From positions 2,356,001 to 2,420,000 of the forward strand of contig CM034546.1 of the NCBI GenBank assembly GCA_020055645.1: 64,000 bases of DNA, given 5' to 3'. The notes under the pieces were generated by a model. It searched no databases. It saw nothing but the letters and a program-made list of their open reading frames with translations, and was not told where the DNA came from. The first letter of the stretch is position 1. Each line of letters starts with the position of its first letter. Positions 1-12,295 of the stretch are shown here, piece by piece. The stretch comes from Tomocerus qinae. Its lineage: Eukaryota > Arthropoda > Collembola > Entomobryomorpha > Tomoceridae. Made by a program: the position numbers and the translations under genes.

Positions 1-96
1 CCATGTGTGAAATATATAACTCCTTTCTATAATTTATCATTAAAATTTAAAATTTTTTATTGTACAATTTTCAGTATGGTCAATTTTCAGCTAATT

Positions 97-1059
97 TTAT
101 AAAGTAGTTTTATGACGTATTTTAATCCAATCCCTGATCTGTGGGATTGCATGGATCCGTTCCTTGTGAGCTCTTAGTGCAGGAAATTTCTTAGTCAAGT
201 CCAAATACAAAATCTCTTGGCATGGTTTGTTGAATCCTTCAGGCATTATTGGTTCATCTCCTTCCTGAAAGATTGAGGCAGTTTAAAATTATTTAGGCTG
301 GAAAGAATTAAGATTAGCAAAGCTATTGAAATCAGTACCAGAGGGTCGTCGAAAGTGCTGACCATATGGGCCAGCCAAAAGTCTGCATGTGTCAGTTTTT
401 TCCCCAGGATAAAATCTCCTCCAGATTCCTCCAAAGTCTTATTGAACTTGTCATAGTATAAAGGAAACATTGCATCCAAACGAACATTATTTATCGCCCT
501 TTGTTCGGGAGTTGGGGGACGGACGAACATTGCCAGTGTACGCCAAGCTAATATTGCAAAAATAATTAAATGATCAAATAATTATATTTCAAAAAACAAG
601 GCAGGCACTTACAAATGAAAAGGTCAAATGTCAAACTGATGATTTCATCGATTCGCGCATCTTCCCAATCGTTGTCTCCCATTAGCCCAAACTTTTTAGC
701 CAGATATCTGGATATGACGTGTGATTGACATAGTTCGGGCTTTCCATCTTCATACAAAACAGGGATTTGCCCCACCGTGCTTGCATACTCTGACAAAAAT
801 AGCAGACATTTATTTCCAAATTTTATTTATTATATTTTAATTGTAAAAAATTTAATTTATTTTGTATTATTGAAATAAAATAAAATATTTAAATAGATTA
901 ATGGATATTACGTTTTTTGATTTCGCTAAACCACTTTGGGTAGTCCCATGGAATCCTATCATCTACAAAAGGAGTATCAGTATACCGGAAAATCCATCGA
1001 ATGGGTTCAGCCAGTCCTCGAACGTCGTAGTAAGCTAATTTATACTTTGGGTTGGCCAT
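97..1059 (-). CDS. Sigma-class glutathione S-transferase, 4 exons
   Basis: Cytosolic GST that conjugates glutathione to electrophiles; sigma members can also be prostaglandin D synthases. Exons read on the minus strand are 912-1059, 613-789, 339-547 and 97-264, all with GT-AG borders, and sum to 702 nt (233 aa plus stop TAA at 97-99). The N-terminal thioredoxin-like domain starts MANPKYKLAYYDVRGLAEP, with the likely catalytic Tyr at residue 10. It continues through GQIPVL to ELCQSHVISRYLAKKFGL, which carries the QS glutathione-binding pair. The helical C-terminal domain contains LTHADFWLAHM, typical of the sigma fold, and ends in a basic tail. Introns are short (65-122 bp). The Met at 1059 is preferred over the in-frame Met at 1104 because it sits where family members begin. 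An AG upstream suggests a possible 5' UTR intron. The exon model is mine and the family call is firm. Confidence 0.92.
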
Positions 1060-2120
1060 TTTTTCTAATTTAGTTTTCCTTTCCCAGTTACACTTTATTT
1101 CCACTGAAGTCTACAAATAATCAAATTGGATATATTAATGGACTGTGGACTTTGAAAAAATGCTTTAATAATAATATGGATTAACATAGGCACGTAATTA
1201 CATGTTTACTTTGTTTATACTAAATCTTACGTACATTCACTACAGGCCGATAGCAAGTGAATATTCTCTGCCTTTCGAAGCAGCTGTTTAATTTGAATGA
1301 ACGGGAAGGATTCATTTCAATGATGCTCAAGGTCAGAAGAGTTATATAATGTAGTATAATTATAAACTATACCTGTATATAAGGTCATTCTATATAACTA
1401 GATAATTGTAAAGTGGCATTTGAATATTACACAGAAATTGCCCTTGGATGGTTACAACATACACTCTGCCATTTAGATATATTACTACCAATGCAATGAA
1501 CAGGGCTCGGATCGGACATTCAGTGTACAAAACACCATTTACCACTTAATACTGGTTTTTAATAACGTTATTTACTACCACCTAAAAGTTGGTGCTAAAT
1601 GGTATAATTGGTAAAAAATGGTAAAAAATATTTTTATTTAAATTTCCTACCGAATTTTGAAAATCATTCTTCGTTAATACATAAAATACCTTTGTAGCCG
1701 AACGTTGTTATCACAAAATAATAGTCCAATTTGATATTTGTTAATTAACCCAAGAAAGAGTCAACTAATTAGAGCAAAATAGCTATAATTTACTTAATTT
1801 ACTTAAGTTATTTGTACCAAGCGAATAAATGTTGTTTAAATGACATAGTTTTACTACTTCTATTGTAGTTAATATATTCAATTATAAATCTTAATTTTAA
1901 ATATTTTAAAGAAACTAGAGCATGATAACCTATTTTAATGCGTATTTTTTGTGTTGTTTTTTCACTAAAATTTGCAATTTTTTTAGCAAATCCATTTTTA
2001 CCAAAAGAGCATTTTTGCAATTAAGTCCATTTTTGCTACTGTGATGGTAAAAATGGCTAAAATGGGATAAATTTTGTTAACGGACTATTACCATAATATA
2101 ATGCTAGTATGATGTACGCA
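1060..2120. other. Intergenic, no gene seen
   Basis: AT-rich DNA upstream of the GST. It contains scattered short motifs resembling TGGTAAAAATGG, but no supported gene. Confidence 0.6.
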
Positions 2121-2566
2121 AAATGTAATGTATATTTATCAATGCGAGATAAACATTCTATATTCTATCCATATCTATGTATATAAATACAATTCGAGTC
2201 ATATCATCCGTGTTAACAACTTACAATCCTAAAATGTTTATGTAATGTATATTTATCAATGCGAGATAAACATTCTATATTCTATCCATATCTATGTATA
2301 TAAATACAATTCGAGTCATATCATCCGTGTTAACAACTTACAATCCTAAAATGTTTATGTAATGTATATTTATCAATGCGAGATAAACATTCTATATTCT
2401 ATCCATATCTATGTATATAAATACAATTCGAGTCATATCATCCGTGTTAACAACTTACAATCCTAAAATGTTTATGTAATGTATATTTATCAATGCGAGA
2501 TAAACATTCTATATTCTATCCATATCTATGTATATAAATACAATTCGAGTCATATCATCCGTGTTA
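2121..2566. repeat. 117-bp tandem repeat array, about 4 copies
   Basis: The string GTAATGTATATTTATCAATG recurs at 2125, 2242, 2359 and 2476, an exact 117-bp period. The copies look identical by eye. The fourth unit is broken after TCCGTGTTA by the foldback element at 2567-4363 and resumes at 4366 (ACAACTTACAATCCTAAAATG). The perfect copies suggest recent expansion. Confidence 0.95.
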
Positions 2567-4363
2567 TTACCCCCTCACAACATCCTTGACCTGCATGCAT
2601 TTTTGATTCTTGTCCAGTGTGCGAAACAACATCCACTACCCCCTCTACAAATATGAGAGTTTTCGTTCACACTGTACAGTTCCCATTCAAACTCGTAGAC
2701 AAAAGAAATTTTCCGAGTCGAGGAAGGCTGACATTATAGGTGATAGTGGCCAGTGGTAGAAACTGGCACGAACTGAACGGGCAGACAGAAACAGTCCAAA
2801 ATGGAAGATAATGTCCGCACACTTACAATTTCAGCATTTGTGTCGTACTTTTGACATGAGGACGTGTCAAAGGGCAAGTACGACAGGCTAATACACTCAA
2901 CGCCTCCTATAATAACACCAAGGGCAGTCTCCGCCAATGATGTAATGATATAAATTATAAAATTTCGTCTATTGTATTTATTAATTCCGTACTAAATGAT
3001 ATACCAAATTAAATATTAACAAAAAATATTAGGGACCGTCCATAAATAATGTAGGTTTCAAAAATGACGTTTTCTCTTTATGATTGTGTACCAATGAACT
3101 ATGAATACATAAAAATGTGAGCGAATCGTTTCAATCCAATACAACGATCTAGTAAGAGTCCAGAATAGTAGTAACGCTATTCCTTATACTAGCCTTATAC
3201 TAGACTAAAATAAGCAACCAACCTAAATGATAAACTAAAAATAAATCAATTGTACTAGGGGTTGTTCATAAATGATGTATTGCTAATTTTTCGTATTTTA
3301 CATCGTTTGGTAAAGATTTACATTATTTCTGACAAATACACCGTTTATGAACAACCCCTAGTACAATTTGTTCATTTTTAGTATATCATTTTGGTTGGTG
3401 TTGATTTAAAAAATTATTGCATGAATGCAACGATAATTCATATTAACGTAATTTCCAGACAGCATCAAGCATCATTATTGCTAATTTTTCGTATTTTACA
3501 TCGTTTGGTAAAGATTTACATCATTTCTGACAAATATAACATTTATGAACAACCCCTGGCACAATCTGTTGATTTTTAATAGTTTAAATCGTTTAGTGAT
3601 GATAGCGTAATTTATGGAAAACACATTTATGAACGACCCTAGCATAATTTTTAAATTTTTAGTAGTTTTTTATACTTGTAAGCGAATCGTTTCAACCCAA
3701 TACAATGATTTAGTAAGAGCCCATAATAGTAGTAAGGTTAGTATAAGGAATAGCATTACTACTATTCTGGACTCTTACTAGATCGTTGTATTGGATTGAA
3801 ACGATTCGCTCACATTTTTATGTATTCATAGTTCATTGGTACACAATCATAAAGAGAAAACGTCATTTTTGAAACCTACATTATTTATGGACGGTCCCTA
3901 ATATTTTTTGTTAATATTTAATTTGGTATATCATTTAGTACGGAATTAATAAATACAATAGACGAAATTTTATAATTTATATCATTACATCATTGGCGGA
4001 GACTGCCCTTGGTGTTATTATAGGAGGCGTTGAGTGTATTAGCCTGTCGTACTTGCCCTTTGACACGTCCTCATGTCAAAAGTACGACACAAATGCTGAA
4101 ATTGTAAGTGTGCGGACATTATCTTCCATTTTGGACTGTTTCTGTCTGCCCGTTCAGTTCGTGCCAGTTTCTACCACTGGCCACTATCACCTATAATGTC
4201 AGCCTTCCTCGACTCGGAAAATTTCTTTTGTCTACGAGTTTGAATGGGAACTGTACAGTGTGAACGAAAACTCTCATATTTGTAGAGGGGGTAGTGGATG
4301 TTGTTTCGCACACTGGACAAGAATCAAAAATGCATGCAGGTCAAGGATGTTGTGAGGGGGTAA
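2567..4363. mobile_element. 1.8-kb foldback transposon, TA target duplication
   Basis: The ends are TTACCCCCTCACAACATCC and its reverse complement, flanked by TA on each side (2565-2566 and 4364-4365). Removing the element and one TA restores the interrupted 117-bp repeat unit. The two arms, roughly 2567-3205 and 3732-4363, are near-perfect inverted copies of about 630 bp; the same 67-codon frame appears in both (2734-2937 minus and 3993-4196 plus). The loop holds nested direct copies (about 3282-3343 and 3479-3538) of a GTTCATAAATG-containing segment. No transposase frame is present, so it is non-autonomous. TA duplication fits Tc1/mariner-type integration (inference). Confidence 0.9.
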
Positions 4364-4365
4364 TA

Positions 4366-5100
4366 ACAACTTACAATCCTAAAATGTTTATATTTACCTG
4401 AGAGGCAGACTCTGTCTGCCGACAATATTTAGAAGCAAAGCCAAAAGTGCGGGAAAGGGCGAAAAGTGATTAGTTCCCTTATTATAATTTTCTGGGTCTG
4501 TTATATATAATTGGGACTTGGGATAAACAATAACAATTTCTACTTGCATTTTACGTTGTCATTATACAATGATATCAAGCTAAAAAAAGGTCATGCAATC
4601 AGAGGCGATTGATGTTACTCACATTGTTTATTTAGTATGCACATAGTTTCCAGCATTTTTAAAAATAAACGTTTTAGTGCTTTGTCCACACTGTAGCAAA
4701 CCCAGGATGGAATAATAAAAAGTAGGCGAAGTTTGACACTAAATATACCGAGTGTTGATAATAGCACATAATCACACACAAACTCGGTATATTTAGTTTC
4801 AAGCTTCGCCTACATTTTACTGTCCCACCCTGAGGTGTGCTACAGTCTGAATCAGAACTACTACACATATTTCTACCGAAGCCTAACATGCCGTAGGTAG
4901 GTACTCCACTTTTAGTATAACCTATTGAAGTGATGTGACACTCTAATAGCCACGGAGACTTCCTCTCAAAGTCTTTGACATAATTATATAGTACCTAAAG
5001 ATAAATAATAAATACAACCAAATTAATGGATGTTTTGAACCCGGAATGAAAAGTTGAGGTTAATGAAAAGTTCATTTGGTTTGGAGTCAACGTCCTTGGG
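4366..5100. other. Intergenic with one hairpin repeat
   Basis: It begins with the tail of the 117-bp repeat (to about 4390). It then holds AT-rich DNA with the inverted repeat at 4683-4852 and no gene. Confidence 0.5.
4683..4852. repeat. MITE-like inverted repeat, about 170 bp
   Basis: The left arm contains GTAGGCGAAGTTTGACACTA and ends in a CCGAGT motif. The right arm returns this in inverted form as ACTCGGTATATTTAGTTTC and GCTTCGCCTAC. The outer parts (ACTGTAGCAAACCCAGGATGG and its degenerate inverse CCACCCTGAGGTGTGCTACAGT) extend the pairing. No clear target duplication was found. Confidence 0.5.
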
Positions 5101-5102
5101 GC

Positions 5103-5135
5103 TATATAAAGTGACGAGATTGCATTGGACACGTC
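5103..5135 (+). promoter_or_regulatory. TATA promoter of the small secreted precursor
   Basis: TATATAAA at 5103-5110 is about 100 bp upstream of the start codon at 5209, placing the transcription start near 5130-5140. Confidence 0.6.
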
Positions 5136-5208
5136 ACAACTTGATCGAACATTTTTATGCACAATCTGGCAATTTGATTTTCTGAAGGACCTTACCGAAT
5201 TACTGAAG

Positions 5209-5534
5209 ATGCAGCGTAGTGTCAGACCCGTCCTTTTTGCCCTCGTGGCCTTCGCTCTCGTAGCCCTCTGTGGTAAATCCTTTAATGATTACTTCATGTT
5301 TGAATATCATGTAATTGAAAATGTTTGGCAGCTTCCGCTGTTCTGGAGACTGAGGTTGACGAAGGAGTGCAATTAAGAAACAAGCGGTCTGCCGCGGTGG
5401 GACACGCAGACACTGCCAGTCGCTCAGCTCGTCAGGCCAAGGGACGAGGAAATGTTTTCAACTGGAACGTGGATGCCAGCAGCGGTGGTGGCAAGAAGAA
5501 GGCCAAGAAAGAATCGGAGGAACCAGCCGAATAA
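5209..5534 (+). CDS. Small secreted precursor with a dibasic site
   Basis: Two exons, 5209-5272 and 5332-5534, are joined across a 59-bp GT-AG intron and give 88 aa. Residues 1 to about 24 (MQRSVRPVLFALVAFALVAL and on to CASA) form a clear signal peptide, so the product is secreted. After an acidic stretch comes a KR dibasic pair (NKRSAAVG), a usual prohormone cleavage site. The rest is basic and glycine-rich, contains NVFNWNVDASSGGG, and ends in a charged lysine/glutamate tail. There is no cysteine in the mature part. A good TATA box lies upstream, and AATAAA occurs at the stop and again near 5626. I do not recognise the family; a neuropeptide-like or linear antimicrobial precursor are both possible. 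The gene structure is better supported than the function. Confidence 0.7.
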
Positions 5535-6582
5535 ATTATTTGCTCCAAAATGTTAAATGGATTTAAAATGGAATTATTAAAACATCTTTTGCTATTTCTA
5601 TTGCGAATTTTCTCATCCTATCCAAAATAAACGATATATTCTTATTTCGGATTTCTGTATAGGAAGTTTTAGTGCAAACATAACAATGCAGACATATTAT
5701 TATTATTATTATTATTATTATTATCCTAAAAATGCCTACCTGATTATTTATTTGACTAAATTATGGTGAAAATCGTCTTACTATCAACTATTACAAATAT
5801 TCGATATTTCGTATACAGTTAAGTACGATTTGTTATGCAAAACATATTAATAAAGTTTAAGCAGTTATAGCTGGGGCGAGTCTAGTACGCATGTGCATAA
5901 GTAATGACTAGTGACTTGGTCAAAATGCAAAAAAGTGGCCAACTGTACAACACTGTCTTCACTTTTTAATCACATTAATTTCACGTCTTTCCCAAATAGT
6001 AATTAGATTTAGTTTGCTAACAGGATTAATTACCGGTGCATATAACATTTTAGAACTTTTTATTCTTTTGCACCGATTATTAAAACTCTTAAATCTACAT
6101 AGTTTTGGATAACAAAAATTGGTTATGAATTTATCTATTATATTTTGAGTTACACCATACGTTGTGTGGGTTGCCCACATACTAATAGCACTGTCATATT
6201 ACAAGATAACATAACAGAATCAGCATAACAATAATGTTTTGGTTACAAAGCATTTCTAAAGTATAACTGCACGAAAGCAGTGTCTACTAGTACACCACCG
6301 CAAAATGTCTTCAGTTTTCATGCCAATTAAAGCACTCCAATCATTAAAATTATGTGGCAATTGGTAATGGCTAAAAAAGTACATCAGGTAATACCATGTT
6401 ACCAAAATAAGGTTTGAAGTAAGAGACTGGTTGCACATTTTAAAAATCGCGAAATTCACAGGACATTTTTGAGTGGCCTAACCTAATTAATACAATAATA
6501 GCGATGGATATTTGTGCAACTGCTGTAAACCAAAATAAGATTATTTGGTATGTCGTATTCCTAAAACTTTTTTTACCGATAT
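5535..6582. other. Intergenic with ATT microsatellite
   Basis: A pure (ATT)n microsatellite of about 30 bp lies at about 5695-5724. The remainder is AT-rich with poly(A) signals of the upstream gene and no supported gene. Confidence 0.6.
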
Positions 6583-7941
6583 CTACAAGTTTGCAGAAGA
6601 AATAAAAAGGGATGTTGTAATATGGAGACTGGCATTATAACTGTCTACAGTGTGTTTGTGTTTTACCACTTGAAACATTCCATATCGAACTCCAAAAGCA
6701 TTGGTGCTTGCCAACATTTTCCTGCAATATTTCCTATCAAAACCACCGACTGGTAACTCCTTTCTTAATGTATTCAAAGTGTCGCATGAACTTTTGTAAC
6801 AAATGGAACATGTGAACAACGTGAAACCGACAAGAAATCCCCCTGTAAAAAATGCCGTTGCCATTAAAATTACATTGCCCACTTCTTCGCTTGCACTTAG
6901 CTTTATAAGAGCATACATAGAGATCGATTGCACAATCACATATCCATATATAATTGACGGGACAATTTTTTGTGTAAGGCAGTCGTTGAATATTTTATTT
7001 AAAATGCGTAATCCATTGAAAGTCTTGATTTTTTCTTCCAGAGATGCTTCACTTTTTCTGCAAAGAATATTTATTAAAGAAGTGTACATTTTTATCCACA
7101 AATAGCGAACAACAATTTACAATGTTAATTACTAACCTTATCATATGCAAATACAAACACGTTCTCGTTGAGTATGTGAATATCAAGACACTAAGGACAA
7201 CCATTACTATGCATCCTAGGAATGACACGAACCAACATTGTATGGCCGTCAGTGGCCTCTCCAAATAGTTAAGATTGAATATTTCCACTTCTTTTACGCT
7301 TTCCCCTACAACGTGTTTTCCCCGAACTATATAACACATTAAATAGCAGCCAAAAAAATAAGGAAGTATGTGGATTCCTATAATCCATTTCGATAACAGT
7401 ACTTCCCAGAAAACGAAGGATTTGATTCCTGGCCTTTGCCAACCTGTGAAGATTTTCTAGTTCAGTTTTTCATTTAGTTCAAACATTAATTATAAAATAA
7501 TATATTGTTTTGAGTCATACCTTTGTTTAAAATAGGAAATCCTTTCAGACTGAGTTGATTTAAGACTTGAACAATTTGTTTTGATTTTGTCTGAAAATTA
7601 GAGCAGCAATTGGCCATGAATATGATGGCTAACAGATTAATCGGATATAAAAGAACTCTACTGTTGAGATTCTTCCCAGAACGGAGGAATTGTGCAAATT
7701 GTAGTGCCTCGTATACAATCATACCCCAAGAAAAGTATTTTTGCAGTTTTAGAAGAGGCGATGGTGAGATTGTGTGAAACTTTTTCGCCGATTTATTATA
7801 TTTTATGGGAAAGTATCCTAATGAGATGTTAAAGTAGAAACCAATCCAGTCCAGAATTTCATCTCCGCAGTAGTTTGAAAGATTCGGTATTATATTCTTT
7901 TTTCCCCCTTTTAGGACATTCCTAGCGAGATCAAGAAGCAT
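6583..7941 (-). CDS. Gustatory receptor (7TM chemoreceptor), 3 exons
   Basis: Exons on the minus strand are 7521-7941, 7137-7443 and 6583-7057; borders are GT-AG and phases match, giving 400 aa, a normal size for arthropod Gr proteins. The protein is strongly hydrophobic with several membrane spans. Examples are the region around LLYPINLLAIIFMANCC in exon 1, WIIGIHILPYFFGCYLMCY and FLGCIVMVVLSVLIFTY in exon 2, and VILMATAFFTGGFLVGFTL in exon 3. The end, FGVRYGMFQVV followed by a final hydrophobic helix, is placed like the conserved C-terminus of the 7tm_7/Gr family. The TYhxxhhQF signature itself is not seen in canonical form, so I rely on size, topology and splice phases. It acts as a ligand-gated channel subunit in sensory neuron membranes (family knowledge). 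The ligand cannot be inferred. Confidence 0.8.
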
Positions 7942-10900
7942 TTTAGGATGATGGCAGTGAAATTTTATGAAATCTAAAAATATGAATAAATTTTTCTTAA
8001 TAAATCTAATAAACGATTATTAAAATTGAGTCTACTAAATATAATTTACGTACTCATAATTTCACTGGCTCAAAAACAGTTTCAGAATTGTAAGGCAAAA
8101 CCTGTAGACGTTTCAGATCTGTCGACTGGCTATTTAAGAGACGATTTATCCGTCTTATAGTTGACAAATAGTCTTTACCCTATCTAAAAAGTTCAACAGA
8201 ATTCTGTTGAACTATAGTGATTTTATTTGTTGGACCGCAGGATTCGGCAGTTGGTGCTGCTGTGTAACTGTCTGTCGAAATTTCCATGCTCAAACGTCAA
8301 CGATAAAATGTCTGGTGACAAGTTACCAACAGAAACTCAGAGAAATTTTGAACAATATGATATAAAATCTTAATAATATTATATGATAATAATATTATAC
8401 ATAAGTCCTATTTGAATTTGAACTCTTTTAATATTTGTTGTATCAAAAAAAATTTTTGCTTCTCTTTTGTGGGCATTTAAGGTTAAATTGTATATTATTT
8501 TATGTCAAGAAAGGACATCAACCGTATTTAAAGTCACTTAAGAATTTCATCACAAATTACCCTAATCAAACTACAATGTTTGCCAGCCTAGCCCTCGAGA
8601 TTCATAGTTACTGACATTGAGGGTCACTAACAACCACGAAAGATAAAGTTTGCCGTTAAATGATTACAGGCTATCATATAAAGTTTACCTCATTAAGCCT
8701 CATTTTACAAGGAATAGAATGACTTCTATTAATTTTTACATGATGGAGAAGATTTAGTTTTAAAGAATGATGAATTACAATTAGTAGTTTCAGCAATGCA
8801 AAGTAACTGTCTAAACTGCCTCTTCGGGTGTATACTTCACAAAATATCCATGTTTTACAGTAATGAATCGGAATATAGCGTTGTGGTATAAAATGCAATA
8901 AATTTGGTATAGTAGAACATAGAAGAAGAGTCATGAGTTCCAGTTCTGCCGTAGAATTGCTTCAGGGTCCGAATTTAGACTCTACAGAACTTCTCGGTGT
9001 TTACCTGTTGAAAAATTTCTTACGGGGTAGTCTCTATGCCCGCATTTGTTTTTGTACTTTATTTATAATGTATGAAATTATAAATTGATGTATTTGTGAT
9101 AAACCCGATTCGTGTTTGCACACTAAGTGCAAAATTGCAAAATTACGTTTTCCTCGAAACAGCAGTTCTATTCTATCCGACAACCTGAATAATAACGAAG
9201 ACATTACATTCTGACATTGCATCAAATATTTAAAACGGTTGTAGTGTTCACACGAACTAGAATATACTAGAATATTACTCGGCAGGGAAATGCGTATTTC
9301 GCTTTGGAAGAAATAACTACTTTTTTACGTTTCACATTCTTGTGTCACGAGATCTTATATGTTCAGTTTTTGCCTATATAATTATCTATTTTGAGGTTTT
9401 AGAGCAAGCATAATATGCCTATATAGACTTTTGGAGCAACTATAAATACTATTTTTGAAAATTTTCGCTTTTCGCGCGATAATATAACTATTTGACATAA
9501 TTTTTTACTGAAATTATTTTTATTAATTTACTAAAATTACTGTAGGGATCAAAATAAAGTGGTTACTGGGAAATTGCATTAATTAAAAATTCCAAATATT
9601 GAGTCTATTTTCAAAAATTGAGGGAATAGTATCCAGAATTAAGCTCATACGTATCCGGTATATAATTAATTAGTTTATTACGTGTAGAGTCAAACATCTA
9701 TGAATTTTTTATTAAAGACCCTTGCTCATATTTGTAATGGGCAGATAAAAGCCCAAAAGTCTCCAGAAATAGACTGTGACTAACCCTGATGGCGACTACC
9801 AGGAAGATTTGCTGAATTATTTATAATTGCTCGTCTACTTGGTCGGGTTTAAACAAGCGTAAACTGGCTTAAACTTAAAGTGCAGTCTGTTTCCTGCATT
9901 ATTCATCGAACAGTTGCAACCCGACAGTTCCTCAACATGCACAACTTACATTACACTATTGACCACCAAAGGACATCAAATCAAATTTCCACGTACATTA
10001 GACTTGTAGTTGTGTACGGCGTCAATAATCTGTTTGCATAAAACACTATCTAAATTATTAACAGTTGATAGTTATAATTAATTAGTTTTTGTCTATTAGA
10101 AACTAGATTAGGACGTCTACTTAAACTTTTGTTGACTTAAAGGTTTTCTTTAAACATTTTGGCTGCGTTTTATCTCCAACTTAACCGACAGCTTAATTCT
10201 TATCATGGTATGTTAATGTCCCTTTCTCTATATCTTTTACCTCCGATTTCTTTACCGATATAACAAGATACATGCTAAAGATGCGTATACAACACTTACA
10301 TTTAACATGTATGTGTAGAATAGAGATAGAGTTTTATAACATTATCTAACTTTACTGCATTGCCTGTAAAGAAAAAGTAACTTCTGACTTTCGAAAATGT
10401 ACCTGACTGTCAGAAATATAAATCTGACTTTTAGTCATAGTTATCAGACTTTAGTAAATTTATCCCCTTTGTTTAACTTTTCCATGGAGAGGCAGATTTA
10501 CCTTGCCTTCAGGTTTTCTCATCTATAATGTATCCTTTAAACACTTGCAAACAAACACACCTCATAAACTAGAAACGTTTTGTTAACATTAAACATGTAA
10601 GATCGGTAAAGAACTTTACGAACCAGTTTAGGCTAGCTCAACAACGCCGTCGGAGAACCGATTCTCTAGCTAGACCCCGAAAATTATAGGTTTTGACTTT
10701 GTTTGTTCATCGTAATTCAACTGTCAAATTCAGTTTCCGTATCCTAATTCGAGCTATACTATTGCTATGCTATTATGGTAAAAGTATAATATTTAGTTCA
10801 AAAATACAGTTTAATTATTAAACGTGTTTCAGTGTAGCACTGAATTTATTAAGAATTTAATGCATAACTTTCGTATTGAATTATTACAATTATACAAATT

Positions 10901-12295
10901 ATTGTTTTAAACCAATTCAAATCTATAATAATTGCCTACTTATTATAAATTCATTTTTCAGAATACTATTTTGAGCATATTAACTATTGGCTACATTTAT
11001 ATAATGTAGTTATGTAGAGAGTAGATACGTGTTGAGCCATTGATGGTCATGACCTTATTCCGGCTGAGTCGAATCAATAAATATCGATTTCTCTACCGAG
11101 ATGTCCCAAAGCAATAAATTGAAACCACATTTCTAATCCGTTCTCAATTAATTTATCGGTGGAGTAGATTTGATTATTCATGGCATATTTTAAACTACCT
11201 TTGATTAATGTCTATCAACATTTACTGCAATTTCGTCTAGAGAAGAAAATCAAATTGCAGCTAAAATAAAGCTATTCAATTATGATGCATTTCATATTCA
11301 TATCTAACCAAGTCACGACCCTTTTGTTTAGTTATCCGGAGTCAATGTTTATCAATTAGCATTTTATCGCATTATCACTTGTATATCGGACACGAACTAC
11401 AAGTTCATGTACTCAAGTATTCAACTAAAATTCTGGACCAACAAAATCATGCAAATGTTCCGCCTTCATGCACAGGGGCGTATCCAGAAATCAAATTTAG
11501 GGTGTGCTTAAACACGTGAGTGGATTCTTCTTATGCATAAAGCTACTTTTTATTAATTTTTGAGAAATACCTACTGTGTTTTTGGGAAATTTATGGGGTT
11601 CTTAAGCACTCTACCACCCCTCTAAATACTCCCTTGGGTACCACCTACCAGGTAGATAATTAGATAATAATTCCCTGTATAGAGCGTTCGTTTAAAACAT
11701 CTGTACTCTATAACGCCAGAAAAAATGATATATCAACGGATTATTATCTATACACATTACTAATCATAAATATGAGATGATAGTAAGTACTACCTACTAG
11801 GTAGATAATTAGATAATAATTCCCTATATCAGAATACGTGGAAAAGGGAAAGTGCAGGTACACAGTACTACACAAGGAAAGGTTGTTTACAATGTGTACT
11901 CATTAAATTAATATACAGATAGTGCATTAAGAGGTCAATGCCAACATGTTCAGGTATAATAATATAGTCTAGTTTTTCAGCATTATATTGTTTATGTGTG
12001 ACTGTCACTGTCACTGCATCAAAACCCAAACAATTATGTTGCATTAAAATGTACCATATGATATGTGGAAGATAGTCCATGTATATATATCTGTACAATA
12101 TGTAGACAGTGCGTCGAGTGCACAAGAATTAGCCATCTAATAACTGTCATTTTGTCATATTCACTCTTTTCTTATAGATATAAATATTCCTCGTGGCTGA
12201 AAAATAATATTTTTCATAATAATTTTTTAAAATAATTTTTCATCTTCATACGTGTGAGATAAGTGTGCAATTTTACAATAATTTACTTTTGAGCA
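7942..12295. other. 4.3-kb intergenic region, no gene seen
   Basis: Long AT-rich stretch between the gustatory receptor and the P450. The open frames in it are short, low-complexity and lack family features. A degenerate dispersed repeat (GGGGCGTATCCAGAAATC at about 11476) and the direct repeat pair at 11636-11835 are the only structures I can name. Confidence 0.5.
11636..11835. repeat. Direct repeat pair
   Basis: A segment with AGGTAGATAATTAGATAATA followed by ATTCCCT occurs near 11640-11685 and again near 11790-11830, a spacing of about 150 bp. Confidence 0.7.

Noticed and set aside
6256-6459. Minus-strand frame with hydrophobic stretch downstream of the gustatory receptor
   Set aside because: The receptor already has a natural C-terminus and stop at 6583. 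This frame has no splice-compatible link and no family feature.
7044-7268. Plus-strand frames across the gustatory receptor
   Set aside because: Shadows of the spliced minus-strand exons.
8674-9225. Short minus-strand frames in the 4-kb intergenic region
   Set aside because: Low-complexity AT-rich translations with no motif or paired splice sites.
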